Below are positions 55,566 to 64,000 of a stretch of DNA of 64,000 nucleotides, piece after piece. The DNA lies in the NCBI GenBank assembly GCA_025266875.1, contig JALLLT010000024.1, positions 62,001 to 126,000 on the forward strand, given 5' to 3'. The stretch comes from Fennellomyces sp. T-0311. Its lineage: Eukaryota > Mucoromycota > Mucoromycetes > Mucorales > Lichtheimiaceae. The position numbers and the translations under genes were made by a program. The notes beneath the pieces were generated by a model. It saw nothing but the letters and a program-made list of their open reading frames with translations. It was not told the origin of the DNA and ran no database searches. Position 1 is the first letter of the stretch; each line of letters begins with the position of its first letter.

Positions 55566-56322
55566 ATGACTACGGATCGCCGAGACCTATCGAAGCTTGC
55601 TTCACAGCTGCACTCCGAGCATGATCGACAACATTATGCCAAGGTTATCTCTATAGCGGAAAATTTACAGGCACGAATCCAAGAGCTCCAGAAACTCAAA
55701 GCTTCATGCACTAGTAACAATAGTAAGTTTCTTGGACGATCGTTACTTTTTCTTTACCCTTCTTTTTGCTTTTTTGTGGATTCATTGTGTATATATTCTA
55801 TTCTCCTTGACTAACCAATTTCTTTTCTTTGGTCGTAATTAAGAAGGTCGATCAGCAGACGATAAACAACCGCTGGAACGGTATTATCGATTGCTCGAGC
55901 GTTCCCAATCTATCCAAAAGCAGTTGACACGTCTGTCTGCCGAATATTCGCTTCCACCACATCCACCTCCCTCTTTCCCTCCCCCTTCACTTCCTCCTCC
56001 TCCACCACCCCCAAAGAATACCTTGACGGCCCACCACAATCGTCTACCAACGACACCTCCACCAACACCCAAGAAAAACAACGATGATTCACCCATCACA
56101 CCACCTGCATCCCCACGCATATACACCAAACAAGTCCGGTTCGAAGAAAAAAATAATGATGAACCAATTGACGAACCCCCTCTCCCACCATTGCCACAAC
56201 CTAGTAGATTACCACCCATCACCCACGTCCAAAAGGTATTTGGAGTTGGCAAAACATTGTTATCCGCTACAAACAGACTCAACGTGCGTGTAAGAGAATT
56301 AATGGGTTACGCGGATTCCTGA
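55566..56322 (+). CDS. Proline-rich protein with N-terminal helical region, unknown function
   Basis: Two exons, 55566-55722 and 55844-56322, give 211 residues; the intron (121 nt) has GTAAGT, a CTAAC-like branch point (55810) and an AAG acceptor. Residues 1-90 are helical and charged (LSKLASQLHSEHDRQHY, ISIAENLQARIQELQKL, YYRLLERSQSIQKQLTRL), loosely reminiscent of MIT or TPR-type helical hairpins. Residues 95-165 are a proline-rich linker with runs of Pro and Ser-Pro/Thr-Pro sites, and the C-terminus has TKQVRFEEK, a possible PP1-docking RVxF-like site, and a final amphipathic helix. Pro-rich runs could bind SH3, WW or profilin. Function is unknown. A separate 113-codon ORF starts 33 bp after its stop. 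Confidence 0.65.
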
Positions 56323-56354
56323 CCAGAACGTATCAACTCAGTAACGACCTTGTC

Positions 56355-56696
56355 ATGTCGCGTGCCCATATTACCCCTTTGCGTCTTTTTACTGCAACTG
56401 AATTGCTCACTGGACAACCCAAAGCGGTGCTCAAGATTGTCATTACTGCTCATCACGACTACGGATTTTCTTTCTATTGGCCAAGCTCTCCAATCGAATC
56501 GTCCTCCAACAAACCTAACCGCGCCAATGATATCGCAAAGTTCGCCGTCGTTCCCGATTCTTTAGTTCAAGACGCTCTGGATAGTTGGATTGGTCAACAA
56601 GGAGGTGTTCTTCCACCGCTTCATCAAGCTACTCATATTCTCCGAGAAAGTATAAAGATCTACGTCGTGTATAATCGCTACCATTTTAATCTGTAA
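56355..56696 (+). CDS. Hypothetical protein, 113 aa
   Basis: A single-exon frame starting ATG 56355, 33 bp after the stop of the proline-rich gene and ending 125 bp from the convergent carbonic anhydrase. It reads MSRAHITPLRLFTATELLT, then ITAHHDYGFSFYW, and ends in a LRESIKIYVVYNRYHF segment. Composition is protein-like, without low complexity. It may be a separate small gene or a further exon of the preceding gene through a splice I could not place in phase. No family recognised and no signal peptide. Confidence 0.4.
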   Translation: MSRAHITPLRLFTATELLTGQPKAVLKIVITAHHDYGFSFYWPSSPIESSSNKPNRANDIAKFAVVPDSLVQDALDSWIGQQGGVLPPLHQATHILRESIKIYVVYNRYHFNL

Positions 56697-56820
56697 ATAG
56701 CTCCTCAGCACAACCATTTCATAGCAACAAAAAATACATTATTTCGACAAAAAGACACAATCTTTTTCTACTCTTTGTACACGTATATACATATATATAC
56801 ATATATATATATATATATAT

Positions 56821-57744
56821 TTACTCAAGGACATTATAGATGTCCTCCATCGACTTGATGTCGTTGGCGCGGTAGGCCAATCGTCGTGCGTGACTATAAG
56901 ATCCGGATCAGTTACTCCGTTCATATTTTTTTTCACTTGGATTCCTTACCCATCCGAAAGATCATAAGCCCACGCATGGACAGTCAGCTTCTGGCCGTTC
57001 TTCCATGCGTTTTGAACAATAGTAGAGTGGCACAGGTTCTCGGCCGAGTTGATAGCGTTCAGCTCAACCAAACGACGGAAACGACTCTGGTCATCAGAGA
57101 TGGCTTGAAGCTCAGCAGCGCGTACTATACCATAAATTGCCGTTAATTTCCAACCCTATAAAAAAAGCCACGACAACATTGTCTCCACGACAACACACAA
57201 CCCCAATGACAACTTACAGCGATAGACGTCCTTGATGTTTCTGAGCCAGTTATCGATCAAGCCATATTGATTATGGCCGGAAGCAGCAGCCACACCACCA
57301 CAGTTGTAATGGCCACAGACAATGATATGTTGGACCTTGAGGACCTCAACGGCATACTGCACAACCGAGAGACAGTTCAAATCGGAATTGCAGACCACGT
57401 TGGCAATGTTACGGTGAACAAAGATCTCACCGGGACCCAACTGCAAGATTTGTTCTGCGGGAACACGCGAGTCAGAGCAACCGATCCAAAGGATCTTGGG
57501 TTCTTGCTTCAAGTTGATGTTCTTGAAGAACTCGGGCTGTTGTTCCTTGACGGCAGCAGCCCATTTCCGGTTTGCGTCGAGCAACTTGTCGAGATTCTCA
57601 TCGGTGGGATCAAATTTGTTGGGGGTTGCACTAATGGGTGACAGGGAAGAAGCACCTTGCAATGGTTGAGGAGCTACAACCGAGGGGATCAGCAAAGATC
57701 AAAATGAAATTGATGATTCGGATCCCAAGTACTTTACCGGACAT
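56821..57744 (-). CDS. Beta-class carbonic anhydrase
   Basis: It interconverts CO2 and bicarbonate using zinc; in fungi it supplies bicarbonate for carboxylation and CO2 sensing. Four exons, 57738-57744, 57218-57673, 56950-57124 and 56821-56893, give 236 residues in phase. The first exon is only 7 nt (ATGTCCG), joined to a coding exon beginning [10 protein letters not shown]. The zinc ligands are visible as Cys and Asp in CSDSRVPA and His and Cys in [24 protein letters not shown] and the C-terminal AWAYDLSDG complete the family. The last exon ends [10 protein letters not shown]. No mitochondrial presequence is obvious. An (AT)n tract lies just past the stop codon (56790-56820). It is convergent with the hypothetical gene to the left. 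Confidence 0.92.
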
Positions 57745-58360
57745 TGCTAATGTAGAATGAAAGGGAAAAAAGAGTTAAGAACCGGGACCCGTCCCCACCG
57801 AAGACCCGTCCGTCTTATATGAACGTTTCGCGTTATCTGCGGAGTTTCCTGTCCAGGTTTGATCTTCAACAAAAGCTGCCTCAAAAATTTGCCTAGTTGG
57901 GGCAATGGTGATCAACTCTAACCAGATGATCAGTTATTTGTTTCGGGTTTCCCTCCTATTTACCGTTACACGCTTGGGTCACTCAATTCCCCAGTGTTTC
58001 CCATCCCTAGTATACTTTTTCTCGGGTCGGATATACTTTTAAGACGCGTCTGTTGCCGCGTGTTCAACCCAGCGTCATCCCTCCCCCTTTTGGGCTGTCA
58101 CACAAAGTGGCCAGAAAGTTTATGCAATAGATAGATGATGATGATGATGATGATGATTGTTTTTGTCATCGGATCGATAGATTCAGGAAACATTTGCGCA
58201 AGATGACGATGTTTTATTTGGTTATGTTTTTTCTTTCAAGCAAACTATGTGTGTGGGAGTATGTGTTTTTCAAGCAAGAAGTGGAGCGGCTTCTGGGCCG
58301 GTGGTCGAGGTACGAGCACCCAGCAATTTGTAAATGAACGGCTATTTTTTACATATTGAG
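57745..58360. other. Intergenic: carbonic anhydrase promoter and 3' flank of the membrane-protein gene
   Basis: About 600 bp. It contains a C-rich promoter-like stretch (57780-58090) and a (GAT)n microsatellite at about 58134-58158. No gene supported. Confidence 0.45.
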
Positions 58361-59448
58361 TTATAAATTTAGGCCGGGTCCATCTATGCGCATCTCTACC
58401 TTGACGGGCCAAAGAGTGCTCAAAATGGCAGCTGCCAATGCTGGCCAACGGATGATATCGAACCGTTGCTTTTTTCCAGTAGCACAGTTTATGTGTTAGA
58501 GCATATTTTCCCAGTAGCTCTGTTTTTGTACTTACTTTGTCGAAAATCGCCCACAGGCCAAATGCGATCACCCACGCCGACGTTACATCCCTACGATCAT
58601 GTTTGTATTGGACATAACCAAGTGCAGTGATGGTCAAAAACAAGAGTCCGATGTACACGAGGATGGTGTGCAACACATCCGGTGGCTGGACAGCACCGTC
58701 CATATCGATATGCACCCCCGTGAAAGCCACGAACGCGTTGAGAACGGCCAGAAAGACAGTAAAGCCATGCCAAAGAGAGAATGGTGCGTGGACGAACAGC
58801 TTGTCCATCCAGTAATCCGATTGATGCTCTTGTGCCAGGTTATCTGCATATAATTAATGAATGATTAAAAAGAGGATGAATATACAGCCGGGCTATTTTT
58901 TGACGTACAAAAGACAACAGACACCGAGCCAACGAGGAACAGACTGACAATGAAAGCCAGAACCGTATGGTTACTTTCCTAAAATATGGCATCAGAAGGT
59001 GCTATTCAGCGGAATCTTTTGCCAAACATACCAAAAGGCTGAACCACAACGAGTTTACCAGACCGGAGACGACAAACATCCATCCAACACCGTTAATAAC
59101 CGCTGCTTGCGCGGTCTCTGTCCACTGATATATGACAAAGCAGAAAAGCAACAGGTGGATTAAGGACCACACGAGAAATACCCATCGCGCTATGGATGTG
59201 CAATTATTACTGAGTGGCACTAGGGCGCCTCTCGGTTGCTCTGCTTACCGGGGCTGAAGTAGCTAGTAGAACAGAACAAGCAGTGTCAGCAACATGTACA
59301 CGTAATCCTTTAATAGCATTTACGTTGGAAAATCACCAAACAAGTCGGCAATCCTGTCTTTGCCGAAGAACGTATAGCCTGTAACGGCAGCAAAGTAAAC
59401 AAAAATGATAACGTTTGCAACTTTTTGAACGACGTCGATTCTCGCCAT
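58361..59448 (-). CDS. TspO/MBR-related multi-pass membrane protein
   Basis: Six exons, 59324-59448, 59249-59262, 59032-59189, 58909-58978, 58536-58843 and 58361-58468, give 260 residues in phase. The second exon is a 14-nt micro-exon. About seven hydrophobic segments are seen: VANVIIFVYFAAVTGYTFFG, then YFSPARWVFLVWSLIHLLLF, a GWMFVVSGLVNSLWFSLL helix, a VLAFIVSLFLVGSVSVVFY helix, and PFSLWHGFTVFLAVLNAFVA. The tryptophan-rich VFLVWSLIH and LWF pattern, the PFSLWHGF helix and the RRDVTSAWVIAFGLWAIF near the end match the longer (about 260-residue) TspO/MBR-related proteins. TspO proteins bind porphyrins or sterols and respond to stress; the role in fungi is unclear. The match is by layout and motif, not by alignment search. 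Confidence 0.65.
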
Positions 59449-60074
59449 GCTTGTCTGTGAAGTGTGTGCAAAGGAAGAAGAAAGGAAACTCTCACAGCCG
59501 GCTACTTTCGCTTTACAGAACAATGTGAGACCTTTTTCATGCAACTCAAAGTAGAGTGATAGATTATGGCCATTCGCTAAGAGGCCTGTGCCCTGGTTCC
59601 ACCTTGCAGCACATCAGGATTACGTATTTTAATAATAGCCCTTCTGGCAGATAGGATGGATTCTCTGACATTTGATATCCACACGCTGAAAATGACGTCG
59701 ATCACGGATTGGCATGGAACTTTCCATCGCCATCCACGCATTACCCTTTGTGGGTCCTAAGCCATAATGTAAACAGCAACTGTTACTTGATGCCAAGAAA
59801 AATAAAAGCTTATTGGCATCCAAGAACGCGTAACACTAGTATGCCTGAAAAGCTGTGCTCAGTTCGCATGAAAGAACGGCAACAAAGCGTACCACGTGTC
59901 GTCCTTGGAGCTCCGCATAAGAACTTGGCGACACCTTTTTCATTGCCTTCCCGTCTCTTTTCTCTCCTTATATACCTTGATGCAGTCCAGTTCCAACCCA
60001 TCATCCGGTATGGTTCCTCAATTAAAGGCAGCAATAGGAAACTCATTCGCTTTGCACTAGCCTCGTGGGAGACG
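59449..60074. other. Divergent promoter region of the membrane-protein and EH-domain genes
   Basis: About 620 bp, with a CTTATATACC TATA-like element at about 59967 upstream of the EH-domain gene. The upstream frame of that gene is open for 366 bp before ATG 60075, but it contains no EH-like sequence. Confidence 0.4.
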
Positions 60075-62530
60075 ATGCTTGACCCCAACGAAAAGGCCGC
60101 CTACGTGGGATTCTTTCGATCGGCCGACACCGAAGGCAAAGGCATCCTTCTCAAAGATGAAGCGATGGCGTTTTTTAGAAAATCCAATGTGCCAGGCAAT
60201 TATCTCAATGAGGTACAGAGGAAGAAGGAATGAAGATGGCATTAGCTAACTGGCATGGAAAACAGATATGGGACTCAGCTGACAACGACAAAAAGGGTTT
60301 CTTGACTGATCAAGAGTTTTGTCATGCACTCAAATTGATTGCCTGTGCCCAGCATGGCACGATACCTGCAACTCCTGTGCTAAGGACAACCGGTAGGTGC
60401 GTCTTTATATATCTGCTTACATGCAAGGTATTGATATAATCTAGTGCCGTTGCCGCAATTGGATGGGGTGTCCGTTCGAGCAACTCCACCACCGCCGCCC
60501 TCAACTCGGCCTACACCCGCCAGCCCCAGCCTGCAAAGCCCTCCCACCAACGACACCATCTTGCCAGAGGAACGCACCAAGTACATCAGCCTGTTCCAAT
60601 CGTCGGGGGGCGGGGAAGGTGTGTTGCAGGCTGACAAGGCACGCGATATCTTTCTGCGATCCAATTTACCTCCATCCACATTGCATCAAGTGTGGGCCCT
60701 GGCAGACACTCGCAAGTCAGGCACATTGAACCAGACAGAGTTCATCATTGCCATGCACTACTTGACTCGTGTCATGAGCGGTAATCCTTTACCGCCTTCT
60801 CTCCCTGCGTCGATCTATGCTGCCGCTGCATCCGGTCGAATGCTTTCTCCTGTCATGGCCAATCGCTCGCCCAATTTGCGTAGACAAACAACAACCATCT
60901 TTACTGGCGGTCAATCGCATCATCCTGGCCGAAGCGAAATGGATATCTCTCCGGAAGAATTTATAAAGTATCAGGCGTTTTTTGACAAGTTGGATTCGGA
61001 CAAGACAGGCCATATTTCAGGTGAGTGATTGGGTTTTGTATCTTGGCGCTTTTTTGATTGACCGTCAAGGTTAGGTGGCGATGCCGTGGTTTTCTTCAGA
61101 CATTCGAAATTGCCCGAGAATGACCTGGCTCGTATTTGGGATTTGGCGGATACGCAGCAATCCGGTCAATTGGATGTTCAACAGTTTGCTGTAGCAATGC
61201 ATTTGATTAATCGACGGATAGCAGGTGGACAGATTCCTAGCGCCTTGCCAGGTAACCATAAACTATTGTCGAAATATACGACTTTTTCTCTAACGGGTCT
61301 GAAGATCAAGTATTCTCGCAACAGCCTGCGTTTGCAAACGCTCAGCCGGCTGCCGCGCCTCCACAATCTGCTGTGGACCTGTTGGGCTTAGGTTCTGACG
61401 ACCAGCAACAGCGACAACTGGCACAGCAACCGCAACCACAGCAACCGGTACCGACTGGCAACAATTTCGGACAACAACGATCCGAATTAGAAGGTAATTT
61501 GGCAGCCATCCGAGCCGAAACACAAACCCAAATGGATCGGAACAACCAATTGCGTCAACAACTCGATAGCGAAAGCCAAGCCATCCGAGAATTGCAGCAA
61601 ACGATTGAGCGAGAAAAGGCCACGTTGGAACAACTCAAGCAGGCGGCCTTGCAAACCGAGCGGGAATTGGCCGAGGCAAAGGAGAAAAGGACAACGTTAA
61701 CGCAAGATTTGCAAGTACTTAAGCAAGAAGGCAAACATTTCAAGCAACGAGCTGAAAATGCCCAACAAGAAATCAAAGAAATGCAAAAACCTCATACGGT
61801 ATCGTCTCCAGCTCTCAGTGAGCCTGCATCACTACCTGCCAGCGACTTTTTCACACTTTCCAATGCGCCGCAATCCAATGAATTGTTTGCCAGTGTACCA
61901 GATACAACATCATCATCTCCTCCTCCTCCAGCAAGAAAGACCTTTGATCCGTTTGCCGGATTCAAGGAACAACAAAGCAAGTCGGCATCGTCCTCACCTG
62001 TCATGTCACTCAATGCACTCAAGGAAGATGCAGTGGCAAAGAAACAGGCTAGATCAGGCACTCCCAATGTGGATATCAGTGAAGTGGAAGCCAAGTTTCC
62101 TGATTTATCCACCATGGAGCACAGCTTCCAATCGCCTGCAAGCACTGGCAATTCCCGAGCCAACATGCAATCGCCAACCGTCAACGCTGCTCAAGTCCAA
62201 TCACCTGCCCATACAGGATCCGTGTCACCACCATTCTCGTCACCAAAAGCACCACCATTGTCACCATCGCAGAAGAAGTCGGTGGCCAAGTACGGGTTCG
62301 ATCTTTCTGCGTTTGAAGATAATTCGTCATCCACGCCCGCCACAGCCAACAGCGGATCTGTCAAGGACGACTTGAGTTCGCTATTCGGCAGCCCCATGCC
62401 CAACGAGCCCAGCACCAAGCCTGATGAGCCGGCCAAAAGCAATAACTTTGACGATATCTTTGGCGTGTCGCAGCAAGCGGAAAAGAAGCCCGAGAGAAAG
62501 CCGACGTTTGATGAGATGTTCTTTTCATAA
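60075..62530 (+). CDS. EDE1/Eps15-like endocytic protein with three EH domains
   Basis: A scaffold of early clathrin-mediated endocytosis that binds NPF-containing adaptors. Five exons, 60075-60212, 60266-60392, 60445-61020, 61075-61251 and 61305-62530, give 747 residues in phase. EH1 (about 1-88) begins MLDPNEKAAYVGFFRSADTE with an intron before IWDSADNDKKGFL; EH2 (about 120-210) has DKARDIFLRSNLPPSTLHQVW and ADTRKSGTLNQTEF; EH3 (about 255-340) has DKLDSDKTGHISG and IWDLADTQQSGQLD. A coiled coil follows (about 395-495, with QLRQQLDSESQAI), then a long Ser/Pro/Asn-rich tail with FDPFAGF and repeated DDIFG-like acidic motifs. There is no UBA domain at the C-terminus as in yeast Ede1, so it is nearer Eps15-type or truncated. 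Start at 60075 is the first Met before EH1; an upstream exon cannot be excluded. Confidence 0.9.
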
Positions 62531-62595
62531 AGCGCGCAAGTAGCCCCTCAACATACACACTGTACATTTCTCTCTATATATTTATTATAATAAAG

Positions 62596-63207
62596 TTACG
62601 CCGTCCACATCCGTTGAATGAACTCGGTCAGCCCGATCTCGTTGGTATTGAATTCAAAGCAGCCCCACATCACTAGACCTGTCAATCCAAAGTTGGTCCA
62701 GTTGGCAAAGCGGTTCATACGTGGATAGTTGCGCTTCTGGATATAATCAGTGATGCATGCGTCGAATCCCAGGTAGCAGTGGTAAGGGACCACCATTCCC
62801 AGCAATCCGTCGCAGATCGGGTGTGCGCCGTAAATAAGTTGTGTGGAGAACAATGGTATCAGCGCGATCGCTGACGCTCGTTCAAGTGTCCAGTGAAACG
62901 TGCCGTATTGATAACCTTGCTTGTCTTCGTCCTTTTGAACTGCCGGCTTTTCTATACAAACATCAGCCTTGTTTGTTTTCTTTACTGTGCAGGGACACAC
63001 CTTCTTTCTTTTCGAGTGGCGTCGAGATTGCATTTGCTGCGTCCGTACCAGCGCCAGCGCTAGCGTTGTTTGCCGTGGCCACTGTGTGTACAAGACGAGG
63101 GTTATTGAACTGAATCAGAGGGAGGCCACATTTATTCCAATCTAACCTCGTCGAATGGCGAGTGCTGGTCTATGCAGTGGTGCGCGCGACAGTAATCGTA
63201 GTGACAT
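62596..63207 (-). CDS. SDH4: Succinate dehydrogenase membrane anchor subunit (CybS)
   Basis: One of two heme- and ubiquinone-binding anchor subunits of mitochondrial complex II. Three exons, 63147-63207, 63001-63081 and 62596-62951, give 165 residues in phase. The N-terminus MSLRLLSRAPLHRPALAIRR is a clear mitochondrial presequence, followed by an Ala/Asn-rich linker. The mature part begins FHWTLERASAIALIPL, then HPICDGLLGMVVPYHCYLGF with the conserved His, DACITDYIQKR and two further membrane segments ending IQRMWTA. Size matches the CybS family after processing. It is convergent with the EH-domain gene (65 bp apart), and its start faces the DTW gene 140 bp away, giving a shared divergent promoter. 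Confidence 0.92.
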
Positions 63208-63347
63208 TTTGTATATTCTATAACCCCGGGTTTTATTTAAAGCAAGAGAGTTTAAAAGAAGTTCTAAGCCATCCGATTCTGCATTGACAGCTGCCTGTGA
63301 CTTACCCCTTACTCAACCCAACTCTCTTTTTTCGTATATTTGCAGGA

Positions 63348-64000
63348 ATGAGTGACGATCGACCCGAGACGAAGCGACCGCTGAGCGAGGATAATGACAC
63401 AAACACTAAGCGACCCAAGCAAGCGTCTCCATTTGACGATCTACAAATTGATGACGACAGTATACTCGATACCGTCAGCGATCGCACCGTGTGTCCAAAA
63501 TGCACCAAATCCGTAAAGTACTTTTGTTATCGATGCTTTGACGTCGTTGGTATGGAGCGGTCCCAAGTTCCTACCCTTAAACTTCCTGTGCCTCTCAATG
63601 TGTAAGCCTATCCTATCTGCACTGAAGAGGCTGGCTGCTAAACATGCATATATAGTATCAAGCATGAGCAAGAGCTGGATGGCAAGTCAACTGCTATCCA
63701 TGCTGGCGTGATTGCCAAGGACGACGTGCATATTTATTCATGGCAACAAATTCCCGAATTCGAGAACCCGGAAATGAGTCTGCTCTTGTTTCCCGGTCCG
63801 GATGCCAAACAGCTGAAAGATATCCCTCGCGAAGCATTCGATAGGATCACCGTCATTGATGGCACCTGGAAGCAGGCCAACAAGATCGTCAGGGAGACGC
63901 CCATTCTGCAGCGCATGCAGAAAGTAACCATCGCACCGCGCGTCACCCATTTTTGGCGCTACCAGCAGCTCAGCGAAAACCATCTGGCTACCATCGAAGC
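63348..64000 (+). CDS. DTW-domain protein (DTWD1-like tRNA acp3U transferase), 3' end cut by window
   Basis: DTW proteins transfer a 3-amino-3-carboxypropyl group from SAM to uridine in tRNA. Two exons are visible, 63348-63601 and 63656 to the window end, about 200 residues so far. The N-terminus is acidic and basic mixed (MSDDRPETKRPLSEDND), likely nuclear or flexible. A CPKCTKSVKYFCYRCF segment with four Cys marks the zinc-binding start of the domain. The second exon holds LLFPGPDAKQL and the namesake D-x-T-W motif in VIDGTWKQANKI, followed by HFWRYQQLSENHLATIE as in DTWD1. The upstream TTTGCAG just before the ATG could be the acceptor of a 5'-UTR intron. The protein continues past the right edge. 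Confidence 0.9.

Overview
This window looks like nuclear DNA of an early-diverging filamentous fungus, most likely Mucoromycota (Mucorales-like). The evidence is AT-rich intergenic DNA, single-copy eukaryotic genes split by many short GT-AG introns (mostly 45-110 nt), fungal forms of INO1, a Whi3/Scw1-type RRM protein, EDE1-like and SDH4 proteins, and abundant Ty3, LINE, PIF/Harbinger and MITE relics. The order is inferred; no marker here fixes a species. Exon coordinates were read by eye from splice sites, reading-frame phase and family alignment, so each needs transcript support.

Layout. 1-5464: 3' part of a Ty3/Gypsy LTR retrotransposon (protease region/RT/RNase H, a frameshifted integrase, an extra 318-residue 3' ORF, polypurine tract and 3' LTR). 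5.6-13.7 kb: a gene-poor block whose only convincing genes are five very small, divergent, same-strand paralogues that each look like a free-standing WWE (ADP-ribose-binding type) domain, most with a similar GC-box plus TATA promoter; this is the most unusual feature of the window. 14.9-22.8 kb: a segmental duplication of the convergent pair GET4/INO1 in which each copy kept a different gene, with two 5'-truncated LINE insertions between the copies. 24.6-33.2 kb: housekeeping genes (Whi3/Scw1-like RNA-binding protein, AVT/SLC38-type amino acid transporter, cytosolic-type arginyl-tRNA synthetase, JMJD6-like oxygenase). 33.2-49.8 kb: a gene desert holding decayed coding remnants, a small secreted Cys-rich gene with an in-frame stop, palindromic and pogo-like MITEs, and a broken two-gene PIF/Harbinger transposon into which a third LINE copy inserted. 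49.9-64 kb: a compact gene-rich stretch (AHA1, a C2H2 zinc-finger protein, a proline-rich protein, beta-carbonic anhydrase, a TspO/MBR-related membrane protein, an EDE1/Eps15-like EH-domain endocytic protein, SDH4 and a DTW-domain tRNA-modification protein cut by the window end).

Most intact genes serve unrelated housekeeping roles: tail-anchored protein insertion, inositol synthesis, translation, Hsp90 regulation, CO2 hydration, endocytosis and respiration. No operon-like logic is expected or seen. The genome-evolution story is stronger: repeat-rich islands at 1-20 kb and 33-49 kb alternate with tight gene clusters, and the WWE array and the duplicated GET4/INO1 pair sit in one of the repeat-rich islands.
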